Assembly: GCA_944323645.1 (NCBI GenBank)
Contig: CALUTE010000011.1
Coordinates: 1-64,000 of the forward strand
Origin: an uncultured Helicobacter sp.
GTDB lineage: Bacteria > Campylobacterota > Campylobacteria > Campylobacterales > Helicobacteraceae
Direction: 5' to 3'
Length of the DNA: 64,000 bases
The notes beneath the pieces were generated by a model, which saw nothing but the letters and a program-made list of their open reading frames with translations, searched no databases and was not told the origin of the DNA. The position numbers were made by a program, and so were the translations under genes. Shown here piece after piece: positions 63,689 through 64,000 of this stretch. Position 1 is the first letter of the stretch. Each line of letters opens with the position of its first letter.

Positions 63689-63694
63689 TATAAT
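63689..63694 (+). promoter_or_regulatory. -10 element of luxS
   Basis: TATAAT in AGTGATATAATCGC, 30 bp before the luxS ATG, with AAGGAG in the leader. Confidence 0.6.
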
Positions 63695-63723
63695 CGCACA
63701 TTTATTCTTAATAAGGAGTGAGA

Positions 63724-64000
63724 ATGCCATTACTTGATAGTTTTAAAGTTGATCATACCATTATGCCAGCCCCAGCAGTACGACTTGCTAAGGTTATGCA
63801 AACACCAAGAGGTGATACTATTTCCGTATATGACTTGCGTTTTTGCAAGCCAAATCAAGAGATTCTCTCACAAGAAGGAATCCATACACTTGAGCATTTG
63901 TTTGCTGGATTTATGCGCGATCATCTTAATCGCGATACTATAGAAATCATTGACATTTCGCCTATGGGCTGTCGCACAGGATTTTATATGAGTGTGATAG
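63724..64000 (+). CDS. luxS: S-ribosylhomocysteine lyase LuxS (5' part, cut by window end)
   Basis: Splits S-ribosylhomocysteine to homocysteine and the AI-2 precursor DPD. The first 92 residues are visible: [12 protein letters not shown], metal ligands His54 and His58 with Glu57 in HTLEHLFAG, and the catalytic Cys83 in [16 protein letters not shown] lies before the ATG. The gene continues past position 64000; the full protein is usually about 155-170 residues. Confidence 0.96.
   Translation, partial: MPLLDSFKVDHTIMPAPAVRLAKVMQTPRGDTISVYDLRFCKPNQEILSQEGIHTLEHLFAGFMRDHLNRDTIEIIDISPMGCRTGFYMSVI

Overview
The window reads as a stretch of a Helicobacter chromosome, most likely an enterohepatic, non-pylori species. 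The DNA is AT-rich and densely coded. Several neighbour pairs match arrangements I recall from H. pylori: dnaB-comEC, agmatine deiminase-hypF, rsmD-fliL-acpS and speE-coaE. Family members typical of the genus are also present (HugZ, Opr/Hof-type porin, DUF1104, CrdRS-like two-component pair, CPDC thioredoxin, LuxS). There is no prophage, insertion sequence, CRISPR array or conjugative module.

Layout. 1-530: GAATC-containing tandem repeats, a Fur-like box and an A14 tract ahead of a TonB-dependent receptor (531-2828). 2829-5277: an intergenic repeat element, a hairpin and a FadL-type channel. 5278-11395: heme oxygenase HugZ under a Fur-like operator, then a leftward block dnaB > comEC > secreted ATP-dependent DNA ligase > MATE pump. 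11543-19052: agmatine deiminase and hypF (rightward) meet a leftward operon ribA > hypE > cobB (sirtuin) > nadV (nicotinamide phosphoribosyltransferase). 19095-21796: DUF3943, LpxR-type lipid A deacylase and a small repeat-bearing lipoprotein. 22069-24902: PDZ protein, ispA, surE. 24947-30415: hemD, an outer-membrane protein with an Arg/Gly-rich tail, and an MFS-GNAT-MFS operon. 30518-32203: rdgB, a 680-bp intergenic stretch with decayed repeats, a consensus promoter and four tRNA genes (Pro, His, Arg, Arg). 32238-38868: GT9 glycosyltransferase, peroxiredoxin behind a PerR/Fur-like box, then yciI-dedA-pyrF-panC-porin-DUF1104. 38936-45230: two-component system, SRP RNA (minus strand), and a conserved ORF-rsmD-fliL-acpS run, then a TraF-like outer-membrane protein. 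45581-64000: DAHP synthase/TSUP, gatC-uvrA, a hydrolase/membrane-protein pair, queF, glmS, msbA-phosphoesterase, thioredoxin, speE-coaE-ttcA, HDOD, KefB antiporter and the 5' part of luxS.

How the genes work together. Iron and heme acquisition (TonB receptor, HugZ, hemD) is tied together by AT-rich Fur-like operators. DNA uptake and processing (dnaB-comEC-ligase) sits in a genome saturated with the 7-mer AGAATCT/AGATTCT, about two per kb by hand tally. That word also appears as inverted pairs forming hairpins just after genes, the way uptake sequences do in Neisseria and Pasteurellaceae. The sirtuin and nicotinamide phosphoribosyltransferase genes overlap by one base and form a closed NAD+ > nicotinamide > NMN pair, inserted between the hydrogenase maturation genes hypF and hypE. 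The SRP RNA gene, the luxS fragment and many corrected starts were read directly from the DNA. Everything functional here is inferred from sequence; no database search was run.
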